From Halieaceae bacterium (GTDB taxonomy: Bacteria > Pseudomonadota > Gammaproteobacteria > Pseudomonadales > Halieaceae): 11,171 nucleotides of DNA. The DNA is taken from the NCBI GenBank assembly GCA_003331685.1, contig QOPK01000062.1:1-11171 (forward strand). The letters run 5' to 3'. The notes below the pieces were generated by a model, which saw only the letters and a list, made by a program, of their open reading frames with translations, did not search any database and was not told where the DNA came from. Shown in pieces: positions 1 to 6,573 of the stretch; position 1 is the first letter of the stretch, and each line of letters begins with the position of its first letter. The position numbers and the translations under genes are program-made.

Positions 1-1383
1 AGCTGGCAGCCCAAAAGAGGCCTCGATCCCAGCGAGCTGAGCAGGGCTGTATGACCAGATACTGGGCAAACCGACGAGCGCCTGCACCACGCCCGGCTGC
101 CCAAATGTCCCGTCACTCATCACACTGCGGTCAATTTCTTGCGTGGAGTTAACAAAATTACCGCCTACCACCCAGCTAAATCGACCGTCGAGGTCGGATG
201 CCAGACGGATCTCCTGACTGAACTGATCGAACTCCGAGTCATCACTACGACCGATGAATTCCAACGGTAAGAAGTCTGCCTCAATGCCGTCTTTATACTC
301 GTATTGAGAAACACCCGTCACTGAGGTCAGGGTCATCCCGTTGCCAAATTCATGTTCAATGTTGAGCGAGAATTCGTGGTTCTCAGTGTCAGTCCCCGCT
401 GGGCGCTCCGGACCATTGCCGCCGTCGAGCGACGCCGTGCCGCCGATCGACAGGCCGTCATAAAACACATCTCTGGTACTAGCGGTGGGCGCATAGGTTG
501 GATATAGGAATCCCATGATGCCGTACATCAGGGCGTTAGAATCTGGCACGAAAGGCTGGTTTCTAATGCCGTCGCCGGTGCTATCGACCAATGTCGGGCC
601 AAAGTCCGGAACGACCGTGTTTGAGCCGACCCGCCGATAATCCGAGTAGGTGTAGCGCACACCAACGGAGGTGGATTCGGATGGCTCCCACTGCAGGCCA
701 ATGCGAGCAATGGTCTCATCAGTCGTCGGCGAATTGGGGTACGCGGCCCCCAGATCAACGTTGTCGAGGTAGCCGTCAACGGACCGGTCCATCACCGCCA
801 ACCGCATCGCGACGTTCTCGCTGACGCTGCCACTGATGTGACCCTCGAAGTACTCACCGTTGTCGGACTCGAAACTGGCCGCGACACGACCCGATAGGCC
901 TTCACCCACTGAAGGCGCTGCAGAGCGCACGTTGACGGCGCCGCCCAGCGTATTCTTTCCAAAGAGAATGCCCTGTGGGCCACGCAGGACTTCGACCTGC
1001 TCCAAGTCAAAGAGACCGATACGTAACTGTCGGCTTCGCCCCAGATAGACGCCGTCTAGGAACACACCCACCGACTGCTCGAAGGACTGATTTGCGCCGA
1101 TTGAAATGCCGCGCATGGTGATAATCGTATTCACCGGGTTCTCAGCGACAATAAAATTCGGGACGTAGGCGCTTAGTTCACTAAAGCTTCTGATAGAGGC
1201 GTCCTGAATCAATTCACCGCTGATCGCAGTCACCGAAATCGGCACGTTCTGCAGACTTTCGGTCCGCTTCTGTGCTGTTACCACGACTTCTTCTAATCCA
1301 AATTCTATCTCCTGGCCAAATGCTGTCATCGACAGACTGGCCACTGCTGCGCTCAAGGCGACTTTTGCGAAAGTTTTAACCAT
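1..1383 (-). CDS. TonB-dependent outer-membrane receptor (N-terminal part, truncated by window edge)
   Basis: This is the plug domain and the start of the beta-barrel of an outer-membrane receptor that uses TonB energy to import a substrate. The minus-strand frame is open for 461 codons, from an ATG at 1383 to base 1, so the C-terminal part lies outside the window. Residues 1-23 form a signal peptide (basic start, Ala/Ser-rich core, cleavage likely after AFG). A TonB-box-like segment, EEVVVTAQKR, lies at 31-40. The plug motif LRGPQGILFGKNTLGGAVNV is at 133-152, preceded by MRGI at 90-93. A GGAG ribosome site sits 9 bases before the ATG. The gene is divergent from the MBL hydrolase, with 230 bp between them that hold the perfect operator at 1537-1561. 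The substrate cannot be read from sequence; proximity to a sulfatase suggests an organic compound rather than a siderophore. Confidence 0.95.
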   Translation of the reverse strand, partial: MVKTFAKVALSAAVASLSMTAFGQEIEFGLEEVVVTAQKRTESLQNVPISVTAISGELIQDASIRSFSELSAYVPNFIVAENPVNTIITMRGISIGANQSFEQSVGVFLDGVYLGRSRQLRIGLFDLEQVEVLRGPQGILFGKNTLGGAVNVRSAAPSVGEGLSGRVAASFESDNGEYFEGHISGSVSENVAMRLAVMDRSVDGYLDNVDLGAAYPNSPTTDETIARIGLQWEPSESTSVGVRYTYSDYRRVGSNTVVPDFGPTLVDSTGDGIRNQPFVPDSNALMYGIMGFLYPTYAPTASTRDVFYDGLSIGGTASLDGGNGPERPAGTDTENHEFSLNIEHEFGNGMTLTSVTGVSQYEYKDGIEADFLPLEFIGRSDDSEFDQFSQEIRLASDLDGRFSWVVGGNFVNSTQEIDRSVMSDGTFGQPGVVQALVGLPSIWSYSPAQLAGIEASFGLPA

Positions 1384-1536
1384 TATTGTGAACTCCCATG
1401 GGTAGGTTCTGTGATCGGATCCGATACACTCAAACGGTGCGGTATGCCGCATCTCTTATTGATTAACAATGATAGTGACATAGCTCGCGCGTTTCACAAA
1501 GCGTGCGATGACAGGTTTTACTACAGTTTTCAGACG

Positions 1537-1561
1537 TTATTGGCAGTAGTAGTGCCAATAA
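1537..1561. promoter_or_regulatory. Operator A: perfect 9+7+9 palindrome, predicted TetR-family binding site
   Basis: The two arms, TTATTGGCA and TGCCAATAA, are perfect reverse complements around a 7-base spacer. The same core with the same spacing recurs at 4427-4449 and 6496-6518, the last in front of a tetR-family gene. It lies 53 bp upstream of the MBL hydrolase ATG and about 154 bp from the start of the divergent receptor. It overlaps the predicted -35 box and spacer of the hydrolase promoter, which fits repression by steric block. That the nearby TetR protein binds here is inferred. Confidence 0.8.
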
Positions 1562-1568
1562 GTATACT
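1540..1568 (+). promoter_or_regulatory. Predicted sigma70-type promoter of the MBL hydrolase
   Basis: A TTGGCA -35 element (1540-1545) and a TATACT -10 element (1563-1568) are separated by exactly 17 bases; each matches consensus at five of six positions. Transcription would begin near 1575, leaving a leader of about 40 bases. The -35 and nearly all of the spacer lie inside operator A, so a bound repressor would exclude RNA polymerase. Confidence 0.65.
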
Positions 1569-1613
1569 TCCCATTAAGCATAAAATTCCCTGGTGTGGGG
1601 CGGAGTTGTCGCT

Positions 1614-2684
1614 ATGAAAAAGCTTTTAATCGCATTAATAGCGCTGATGGTGATTGCGGCCGGAGGTTACAGCCAGCGGGCCCCCATTGCTGAACGCTTG
1701 ATGGCGATGGCCCTGCCCGCCCGCATGGGTATGGATCAAGTCGCCGCGTTGGAAGATGGACTGCATGTTACCCTATGCGGTGCAGGCGGCCCCATGCCGG
1801 CGCCAAAAGCCTCCGGGCCGTGTGTCGCGGTGGTGGCGGGTGAGCAGCTTTTTCTTGTAGACAGCGGCACCAACGGTCCACGCAACCTTCAAGTACTGGG
1901 CTATCCAGTGGGGCAGCTCAGCGGTGTCTTTCTCACTCACTTCCACTCAGACCATGTCGACGGGCTCGGTGAACTAGCCACCTTTCGCTGGGCAACTGGC
2001 AATGAGGTCACACCCTTACCGGTATACGGCCCTGAGGGTGTAGAACAGGTCGTGGCAGGGTTTAACGCGGCCTATTCACAGGACTTCGTCTACCGGCACG
2101 CGCATCATGGCGACAGCGTGGCACCAATGTCCGCGGCAGGCATGATCGCAAAGCCCTTCACCACACCGACTAGCGGGAACCTCACCATCGTTTACGAAGG
2201 CGGCGGGCTGGTCGTGGAAGCGCTGCGGGTAGACCACGAACCCGTCTCGCCCGCAGTGGGGTATCGGTTTAGCTACGGTGGTAGAACCCTGCTTATCAGC
2301 GGCGACACGTCTCAATCTGACAACATTGCTCGCTTTGCGGAGGGCATCGACCTGCTGGTCCATGAGGCGCTCTCGCCAGAACTGATTGGCATGATGGAAA
2401 AGACGGCGAAAGATCTGGGTAACGACACGCTGGCCAAAATCATGTTCGACGTGCCGGACTATCACGCCAGCCCTCGCGAGGCCGCTGAAACCGCCCGGAA
2501 TGCGGGTGTCGGTCACCTGCTGTATTACCACGTGGTACCCCCGATCATTGTGCCGGGGCAAGAAACTCTGTGGCTCAATGGCGCGGGAGACATCTTCCCC
2601 GACTATACGGTGGGTTACGACGGGGTATCGTTCAGCCTGCCCGCCAACTCAACAGAGATCATTCAGACACGCAAAGGCATGTAG
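1614..2684 (+). CDS. Exported metallo-beta-lactamase-fold hydrolase (RNase Z / AtsA-like group)
   Basis: This is a zinc-dependent hydrolase of 356 residues. The N-terminus MKKLLIALIALMVIAAGGY is a signal peptide or membrane anchor, so the enzyme likely works in the periplasm. The HxHxDH metal motif is THFHSDH (H109, H111, D113, H114). Further likely ligands are H208 (VDHEPV), D231 (SGDTS) and H306 (YYHVVP), an RNase Z-like arrangement. An exported protein of this shape is unlikely to process tRNA. The secreted zinc arylsulfatase AtsA of Pseudoalteromonas belongs to the same broad group, so an ester or sulfate-ester hydrolase is plausible; the substrate is not determined. The ATG at 1614 is chosen because GGAG lies 9 bases upstream and the signal peptide starts there; an in-frame GTG at 1593 is less likely. 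The gene is preceded by operator A and converges on the sulfatase with 23 bp between stop codons. Confidence 0.88.
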   Translation: MKKLLIALIALMVIAAGGYSQRAPIAERLMAMALPARMGMDQVAALEDGLHVTLCGAGGPMPAPKASGPCVAVVAGEQLFLVDSGTNGPRNLQVLGYPVGQLSGVFLTHFHSDHVDGLGELATFRWATGNEVTPLPVYGPEGVEQVVAGFNAAYSQDFVYRHAHHGDSVAPMSAAGMIAKPFTTPTSGNLTIVYEGGGLVVEALRVDHEPVSPAVGYRFSYGGRTLLISGDTSQSDNIARFAEGIDLLVHEALSPELIGMMEKTAKDLGNDTLAKIMFDVPDYHASPREAAETARNAGVGHLLYYHVVPPIIVPGQETLWLNGAGDIFPDYTVGYDGVSFSLPANSTEIIQTRKGM

Positions 2685-2707
2685 GTTGGGCGCAAAGCGC
2701 TGCTGAA

Positions 2708-4387
2708 TCAGTTCGGTACTGACACCCATTCATCGCCCTCTTCGAAGGGCAGCGCGAGATGTTTATCAATGGCCACCGCGGCCTCAATCTCTGGCTCGTA
2801 AAGGGGCGCGAGGCTCTCCGCAGCGTGCGCATCGAGCAGTGCCATTAGTTCTAAGACCTTATCAGGGCGGGACTCGGCCAGATTCAGCTTCTCGGTAGGG
2901 TCCTCGGCGAGGTTAAAGAGCCATTGTGTTTCGGGACGCGCGGCGATCTGCAGCTTCCAATCACCGTGACGAACAATACGGTTATGTCCAGAGGACCAGA
3001 ATAGCGTCCGCGGGGACCAATTGTTTTGTGTCGCGATACCTTCAACCAGCAACGGCATCAGATTCTCACCGTCGATCTCACGATCTTGGGGCAGGGCTTG
3101 CTCAGCTGCAGCCAACAGCGTAGGCATGAGATCGATGTGCGCAACGGGGGTATCAATCGCCTGACCGGCAGCAACGCGCGCGGGCCACCTCACAAAAAGC
3201 GGCACGCGAATTCCTCCCTCGAAATAGGTAATCTTCCAACCGCGATAAGGGGCATTCACGTCAGCCAAACCCACATAGCCGGCGCCACCGTTATCACTGG
3301 TGAATACCACAATGGTGTTGTCCGCCAAGCCCTCTTCCTCCAGCGCCGCCATCACCCTGCCCACGCTGCGGTCCAAGGCGCGGGTCATCGCGGCGTAAAC
3401 TCGCAACCGGTGTGGCTTAATATCTCCCACCGCCTCATAGTCGGCGCGGGTCGCCTGCAGCGGCGTATGAATACCCCAGTGTGCGAGATAGAGAAAAAAT
3501 GGGCGATTGCGATTGGCCTTGATGACCTTGATCGACTCATCGGTCCAATAGTCGGTGAGGTAACCGCCTGGCTCGAACAAATCGGTTGTGCCGCTGTTAT
3601 AGGAGTTCGAGTAGGTAAGAGCGGACCACAGAAACTGGTCGATGGGATCAAAGTCGAGCTTGGCGTTCACCACGTCGGGGTGATCCTCGGGCAGGTACAA
3701 GCCGCTCGCCATCAGCAGACTTTCATCAAAGCCCTGCTCGTGGGCCGTCATGCCGTTATCGCGACCAAGGTGCCATTTACCGATATGCACCGTGTGATAA
3801 CCACGCGCCTTCAGTGACTCAGCAAGGGTGATTTCTTTTGGTGGCAGACCCTGAAGATCGAAAGACGGCTTGGTCGCCGCGGCCTCGGCGTCATAGAGGG
3901 CGTCAGGCAAGGTGCGTTCCATGTCGCTCGAAATAGCAGCAACTGCCCTGCCCATTCCCGCGGGCATGGGCGTAAAGGCAAAGCCGGAGCGACTGGGATA
4001 TCTGCCCGTCATCAGCATGGCTCTGGAGGGCGCACAGGTTGAGGCGCCCGAGTAGGATTGGGTAAACACCGCGCCCTGCGCGGCGAGTGCATCGATATGC
4101 GGGGTCTGCAAACGCCCATCCGCCACGCCACCACCAAAGGTCGAGATATCGTTGTAGCCGAGATCGTCGGCCATGATCACCACGATATTAGGGGGACGTT
4201 CAGCTGGCGCCTTACTCGCGCTGGCAGGGCCTTTTTGCCAGGCAATGTTGCGGGGTGGGCCGATCTGGTTATTCGCTATTGCAGTGCGCACCTTGATAGC
4301 CGTTAGTATCGCGACGCTGGGGTATAAATAGGCCCCACTGGCCAACATTGCCAAACATACCGCCAATGAGATGAGAACTTTACGCAT
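2708..4387 (-). CDS. Type I (formylglycine-dependent) sulfatase, arylsulfatase family
   Basis: It hydrolyses sulfate esters using a formylglycine made from an active-site cysteine. Predicted length is 559 residues. Residues 1-22 are a hydrophobic signal peptide or anchor (MRKVLISLAVCLAMLASGAY). Metal-binding Asp74-Asp75 lie in NIVVIMADDLGYND. The signature C118-A-P-S-R122 within STCAPSRAMLMTGR contains the cysteine to be modified. Other family residues are K204 and H206 (HIGKWHLG), H307 (WGIHTP), D365-N366 (TSDNGG) and K385 before EGGIRVP. All key residues are present. The ATG at 4387 has GGAG four bases upstream and begins the signal peptide; an in-frame ATG at 4435 lies inside the operator and is not credible. 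Maturation needs a formylglycine-generating enzyme or anaerobic maturase, neither of which is in this window. The arylsulfatase subgroup is clear but the substrate is not. Operator B lies 33-69 bp upstream of the start. Confidence 0.95.
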   Translation of the reverse strand: MRKVLISLAVCLAMLASGAYLYPSVAILTAIKVRTAIANNQIGPPRNIAWQKGPASASKAPAERPPNIVVIMADDLGYNDISTFGGGVADGRLQTPHIDALAAQGAVFTQSYSGASTCAPSRAMLMTGRYPSRSGFAFTPMPAGMGRAVAAISSDMERTLPDALYDAEAAATKPSFDLQGLPPKEITLAESLKARGYHTVHIGKWHLGRDNGMTAHEQGFDESLLMASGLYLPEDHPDVVNAKLDFDPIDQFLWSALTYSNSYNSGTTDLFEPGGYLTDYWTDESIKVIKANRNRPFFLYLAHWGIHTPLQATRADYEAVGDIKPHRLRVYAAMTRALDRSVGRVMAALEEEGLADNTIVVFTSDNGGAGYVGLADVNAPYRGWKITYFEGGIRVPLFVRWPARVAAGQAIDTPVAHIDLMPTLLAAAEQALPQDREIDGENLMPLLVEGIATQNNWSPRTLFWSSGHNRIVRHGDWKLQIAARPETQWLFNLAEDPTEKLNLAESRPDKVLELMALLDAHAAESLAPLYEPEIEAAVAIDKHLALPFEEGDEWVSVPN

Positions 4388-4393
4388 GTCACT

Positions 4394-4408
4394 CCGCCTC
4401 TGAGGCGG
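4394..4408 (-). repeat. Short 7-1-7 hairpin in the sulfatase leader, touching the ribosome site
   Basis: CCGCCTC and GAGGCGG are perfect complements around a single base; as RNA the loop would have to open slightly. The downstream arm overlaps two bases of the GGAG ribosome site (4392-4395) of the sulfatase. It could modulate translation or be coincidental GC-rich sequence. Confidence 0.4.
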
Positions 4409-4418
4409 TTGTGGGCCG

Positions 4419-4457
4419 CCCTTAACTAATGGCATTTATACTGCCAATAGTTAAGGG
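4419..4457. promoter_or_regulatory. Operator B: 39-bp extended palindrome upstream of the sulfatase
   Basis: Read on the minus strand, the core is TATTGGCA-N7-TGCCATTA (4427-4449), matching operators A and C. It is flanked by further complementary arms CCCTTAAC and GTTAAGGG, giving 16-bp arms with one mismatch around 7 central bases. It sits in the 92-bp gap between the DsbA-like gene and the sulfatase. Because the DsbA-like transcript would run through it, the folded RNA could also act as a 3'-end hairpin, although no U-run follows. Confidence 0.78.
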
Positions 4458-4463
4458 GTGCAA
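4435..4463 (-). promoter_or_regulatory. Possible sulfatase promoter within operator B
   Basis: On the minus strand a TATAAA -10 box (4440-4435) lies in the operator spacer. A weak TTGCAC element (4463-4458) lies 17 bases upstream, matching the -35 consensus at three of six positions. A start near 4428 would give a leader of about 40 bases carrying the 4394-4408 hairpin. The -10 match is good and the -35 poor, so the call is tentative. Confidence 0.4.
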
Positions 4464-4479
4464 TCGGAAGGTTGAGCAA

Positions 4480-5871
4480 CTACTGCGCAGTCTTTACCAG
4501 GGCGTCGCGAAGCGTGTGCGCCACCAACCAGAGTCGATCCTGGCCCCAGGTCGCGAGCAGGGGTTCACCGGTCGGGTCGAGCAAGCGAAAGCTGGGCACG
4601 CCCCAAAGGCCCTCGCCGTACATCGCCAACCGATTGGCCTCAAGCAGTGCCTCCCAGTCACTATCTTGCCGATGGGCCTGCGCCGCCGCCCAGTCCAAGC
4701 CGGCGGCCTCGACGACTTTTTTGAGCCCACGCGCGTTATTGGTATTCACCCCCAGCACAAAGGCATGGCGGAGAAAGCTTGAGCATAGGGCGGTGCCTTT
4801 CTCCTGAGAGTCGGCCCAAGGGTAGAGGGCATAACAGCGCCGCGCGGGATCGCCAATCGGATCATAAAAATTGCCGTAAGGCACGCCTGCTGCGCGAGCC
4901 TCGCGCGCTGCATCCATAAAGATATACATGCCCTTTTCACGCGTGGCGGGCACCCCGCGCATGACCATTGGCAGGATGGGCCTCAGATTCAATGTCACGC
5001 CCGCCTGCTCTGCAAAAGCCACGGCGCGATCAAATATGACCGCGGTGTAGGGGCTCCGCAGGGAGGCGTAAAGTTCCAGCGTAAAGCTGCCTCGATCGCG
5101 GTGGCCCGCCAAGTCGAGTGTGGGCCGCGGCGCAATGAGTGGGTCGCCGGGATGCTTATCCGCACCGAGCGCGGCCAATCGGCTTTCGAGGTGATATAGC
5201 CGATCTACCCCCCAGTACCACTCCCCGCCGTAATAAAACATCGCGCCCGAGTAATGCTTGAGCTCAGCGCGCTTAGCCGTCCCCGCCTCAACAACGGCTG
5301 CCGCCACGTCGGCGGCCACACTACCGTGGGCGGCCGCCAATCGCTCTAGCGTTGCCCCGTCACCCCGCCACAGCGCGTCTCCCACAACCTGTGCCAACTG
5401 AGAGAATTCAGCGGCAGACTGTGCCGCCAAGATGCGCGTTGCCAGCTCGACCTGCTGCGCCTTGGGTGCTTCAGGATGGTCAGGAAAAACGAGCCCATAT
5501 CCAGGTGCGATCAGATGCGAGTCTTTGCGGGCCAGGCTGGCCAACAGCTCCGGCTCCGGCGCATTCTTGCCCGCCTGACCCGCCACTAAGTGACAATGCA
5601 GCTCAATGTCGTAACGCTCGTTGAGTCGCTTAAGCAGCTGTGCGCTAAGGTGGCTGTAGCCTTCATCAACCTGATGAAAGTAATCGACACGATGCGGTGC
5701 GCCCGATTTTGCACGCAGCTGCTCCGCCTTGAGATGGCGCGCAGCGACTGCAGCTGGCCGGGAAATCCTCGTCATCAAACGCGACGTCAGCCAGCGTGTC
5801 AGATGGCTGGGGTCCATCGTGGCCACCCCACCCTGCTCTTTGAATTGCTCGGCCACGCGCGTTGGTTCCAC
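4480..5871 (-). CDS. Tandem DsbA / 2-hydroxychromene-2-carboxylate isomerase-like thioredoxin-fold protein
   Basis: The protein carries two DsbA-type (HCCA isomerase, glutathione-transferase kappa-like) domains. Numbered from the GTG at 5871 (463 residues), domain 1 begins near RVDYFHQ (61) and ends with WYWGVDRL (218-225). Domain 2 begins near TLELYASLRSPY (264-275) and ends with GVPSF (424-428) and TWGQDRL (441-447). The repeated WGxDRL ending shows the duplication. Domain 1 lacks the GVP cis-proline motif that domain 2 keeps, so domain 2 is probably the catalytic or glutathione-binding half. Neither domain has a DsbA CxxC pair, so disulfide exchange is unlikely, and there is no signal peptide, so it should be cytoplasmic. 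The GTG start overlaps the tetR stop by one base; an ATG at 5817 (residue 19) is an equally credible start. HCCA isomerases act in aromatic-ring breakdown, but the substrate here is unknown. Confidence 0.8.
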   Translation of the reverse strand: MEPTRVAEQFKEQGGVATMDPSHLTRWLTSRLMTRISRPAAVAARHLKAEQLRAKSGAPHRVDYFHQVDEGYSHLSAQLLKRLNERYDIELHCHLVAGQAGKNAPEPELLASLARKDSHLIAPGYGLVFPDHPEAPKAQQVELATRILAAQSAAEFSQLAQVVGDALWRGDGATLERLAAAHGSVAADVAAAVVEAGTAKRAELKHYSGAMFYYGGEWYWGVDRLYHLESRLAALGADKHPGDPLIAPRPTLDLAGHRDRGSFTLELYASLRSPYTAVIFDRAVAFAEQAGVTLNLRPILPMVMRGVPATREKGMYIFMDAAREARAAGVPYGNFYDPIGDPARRCYALYPWADSQEKGTALCSSFLRHAFVLGVNTNNARGLKKVVEAAGLDWAAAQAHRQDSDWEALLEANRLAMYGEGLWGVPSFRLLDPTGEPLLATWGQDRLWLVAHTLRDALVKTAQ

Positions 5872-6458
5872 TAGCCCGCAGAGATCAGATTAAGCACGAG
5901 CTGCGCGACAATCTCGCCGCTGGCCTTTTGTGAAAGGCCCTGGTGCTCGCGCAAGCGATTCCACATTTCGAAGGAAGCCACCGCATGCACTGCCTCGCGC
6001 CGGTCCCTTGATAGCTCGGCGACTTCGGGTAACCACAACTCCAGCTCTTTACGCAGCCGCTTTTGATGCCAAGCGTAGTTTTCGCGAAGCTTGGGAAAAC
6101 GCCAGAGCAACGCCTTTGTGCACAACACAATTTGACTAAGCTTATCGAAGGCGTTGCCATAAAGATCTATTGCACGAACCGTTCTCTGACCCAAAGACCC
6201 CGAACGATCGTCGACTCTAAATAGCGCCTCATAAGAGTCGAGCAGAGACGCATCGACTGCCAGAAACAACGAATCCATGTCGGCGAAATGGCGAAAGAAC
6301 GAGCGGATACCAACTCCCGCCCGATCAGCAACCTGCTGTGCCGTCGGTACCAGGGTGCCTTCCTCCATGAGTGCTAACGCTGCCGCAATAATGGCTGTCT
6401 GGCTCCGTTCGCTCCGTTGCCTGCGACCATCTGAGGATTGCACGATGTTCAGCTCCAC
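5871..6458 (-). CDS. TetR/AcrR-family transcriptional regulator
   Basis: A one-component regulator of about 195 residues, the usual family size. The N-terminal helix-turn-helix is typical: helix 1 RSQTAIIAAALALMEEG (about 18-34), then PTAQQVADRAGVGIRSFFRHF (38-58) and the common DSLF at 62-65. The C-terminal ligand-binding half (about 70-195) is divergent, as usual, and does not identify the ligand. The GTG at 6458 is chosen because AAGGAG lies 5 bases upstream; an ATG at 6485 in the same frame has its only purine-rich stretch too close. The stop codon overlaps the GTG of the DsbA-like gene by one base, so the two are probably co-transcribed and translationally coupled. Operator C lies 38-60 bp upstream of the start, implying autoregulation, and the same sequence marks two neighbouring promoters. 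Confidence 0.9.
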   Translation of the reverse strand: MELNIVQSSDGRRQRSERSQTAIIAAALALMEEGTLVPTAQQVADRAGVGIRSFFRHFADMDSLFLAVDASLLDSYEALFRVDDRSGSLGQRTVRAIDLYGNAFDKLSQIVLCTKALLWRFPKLRENYAWHQKRLRKELELWLPEVAELSRDRREAVHAVASFEMWNRLREHQGLSQKASGEIVAQLVLNLISAG

Positions 6459-6495
6459 GCTGTCTCCTTTACCCGGTAGCGGCATCACTCCCCAC

Positions 6496-6518
6496 TATTG
6501 GCAGTTATTATGCCATGA
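6496..6518. promoter_or_regulatory. Operator C: palindrome in the tetR promoter
   Basis: TATTGGCA, seven bases, then TGCCATGA. The left arm and the following GT are identical to operators A and B. The right arm departs from symmetry at two outer positions, leaving a perfect TGGCA/TGCCA core. The degenerate arm would suit weaker binding and thus autoregulation. Confidence 0.72.
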
Positions 6519-6535
6519 CACAGAGGGTCGCCCAA
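6507..6535 (-). promoter_or_regulatory. Possible tetR promoter
   Basis: On the minus strand a CATAAT -10 box (6512-6507, five of six) lies inside operator C, with a weak TTGGGC -35 (6535-6530) 17 bases upstream. A start near 6500 gives a leader of about 42 bases to the GTG at 6458. The layout, with the -10 in the operator, mirrors that proposed for the sulfatase. Confidence 0.4.
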
Positions 6536-6573
6536 ACAGATTCGGCCCGCACCGCGCTGATGAGCGGCGGCGC

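Noticed and set aside
1411..1617. A 68-codon plus-strand frame in the receptor/hydrolase intergenic region
   Set aside because: It runs through the operator and promoter, has no ribosome site and no recognisable protein features, and overlaps the real start of the hydrolase.
2690..2700. GCGC-AAA-GCGC as a terminator between the convergent genes
   Set aside because: Four-base arms and no T-run on either strand; too weak to call.
3026..3817. A 263-codon plus-strand frame antisense to the sulfatase
   Set aside because: The opposite frame encodes a complete sulfatase with all catalytic motifs; this is a GC-rich shadow frame.
4388..4435. Upstream in-frame ATG (4435) for the sulfatase
   Set aside because: It falls inside the operator and would place 16 polar, proline-rich residues before the signal peptide; the ATG at 4387 has a good ribosome site.
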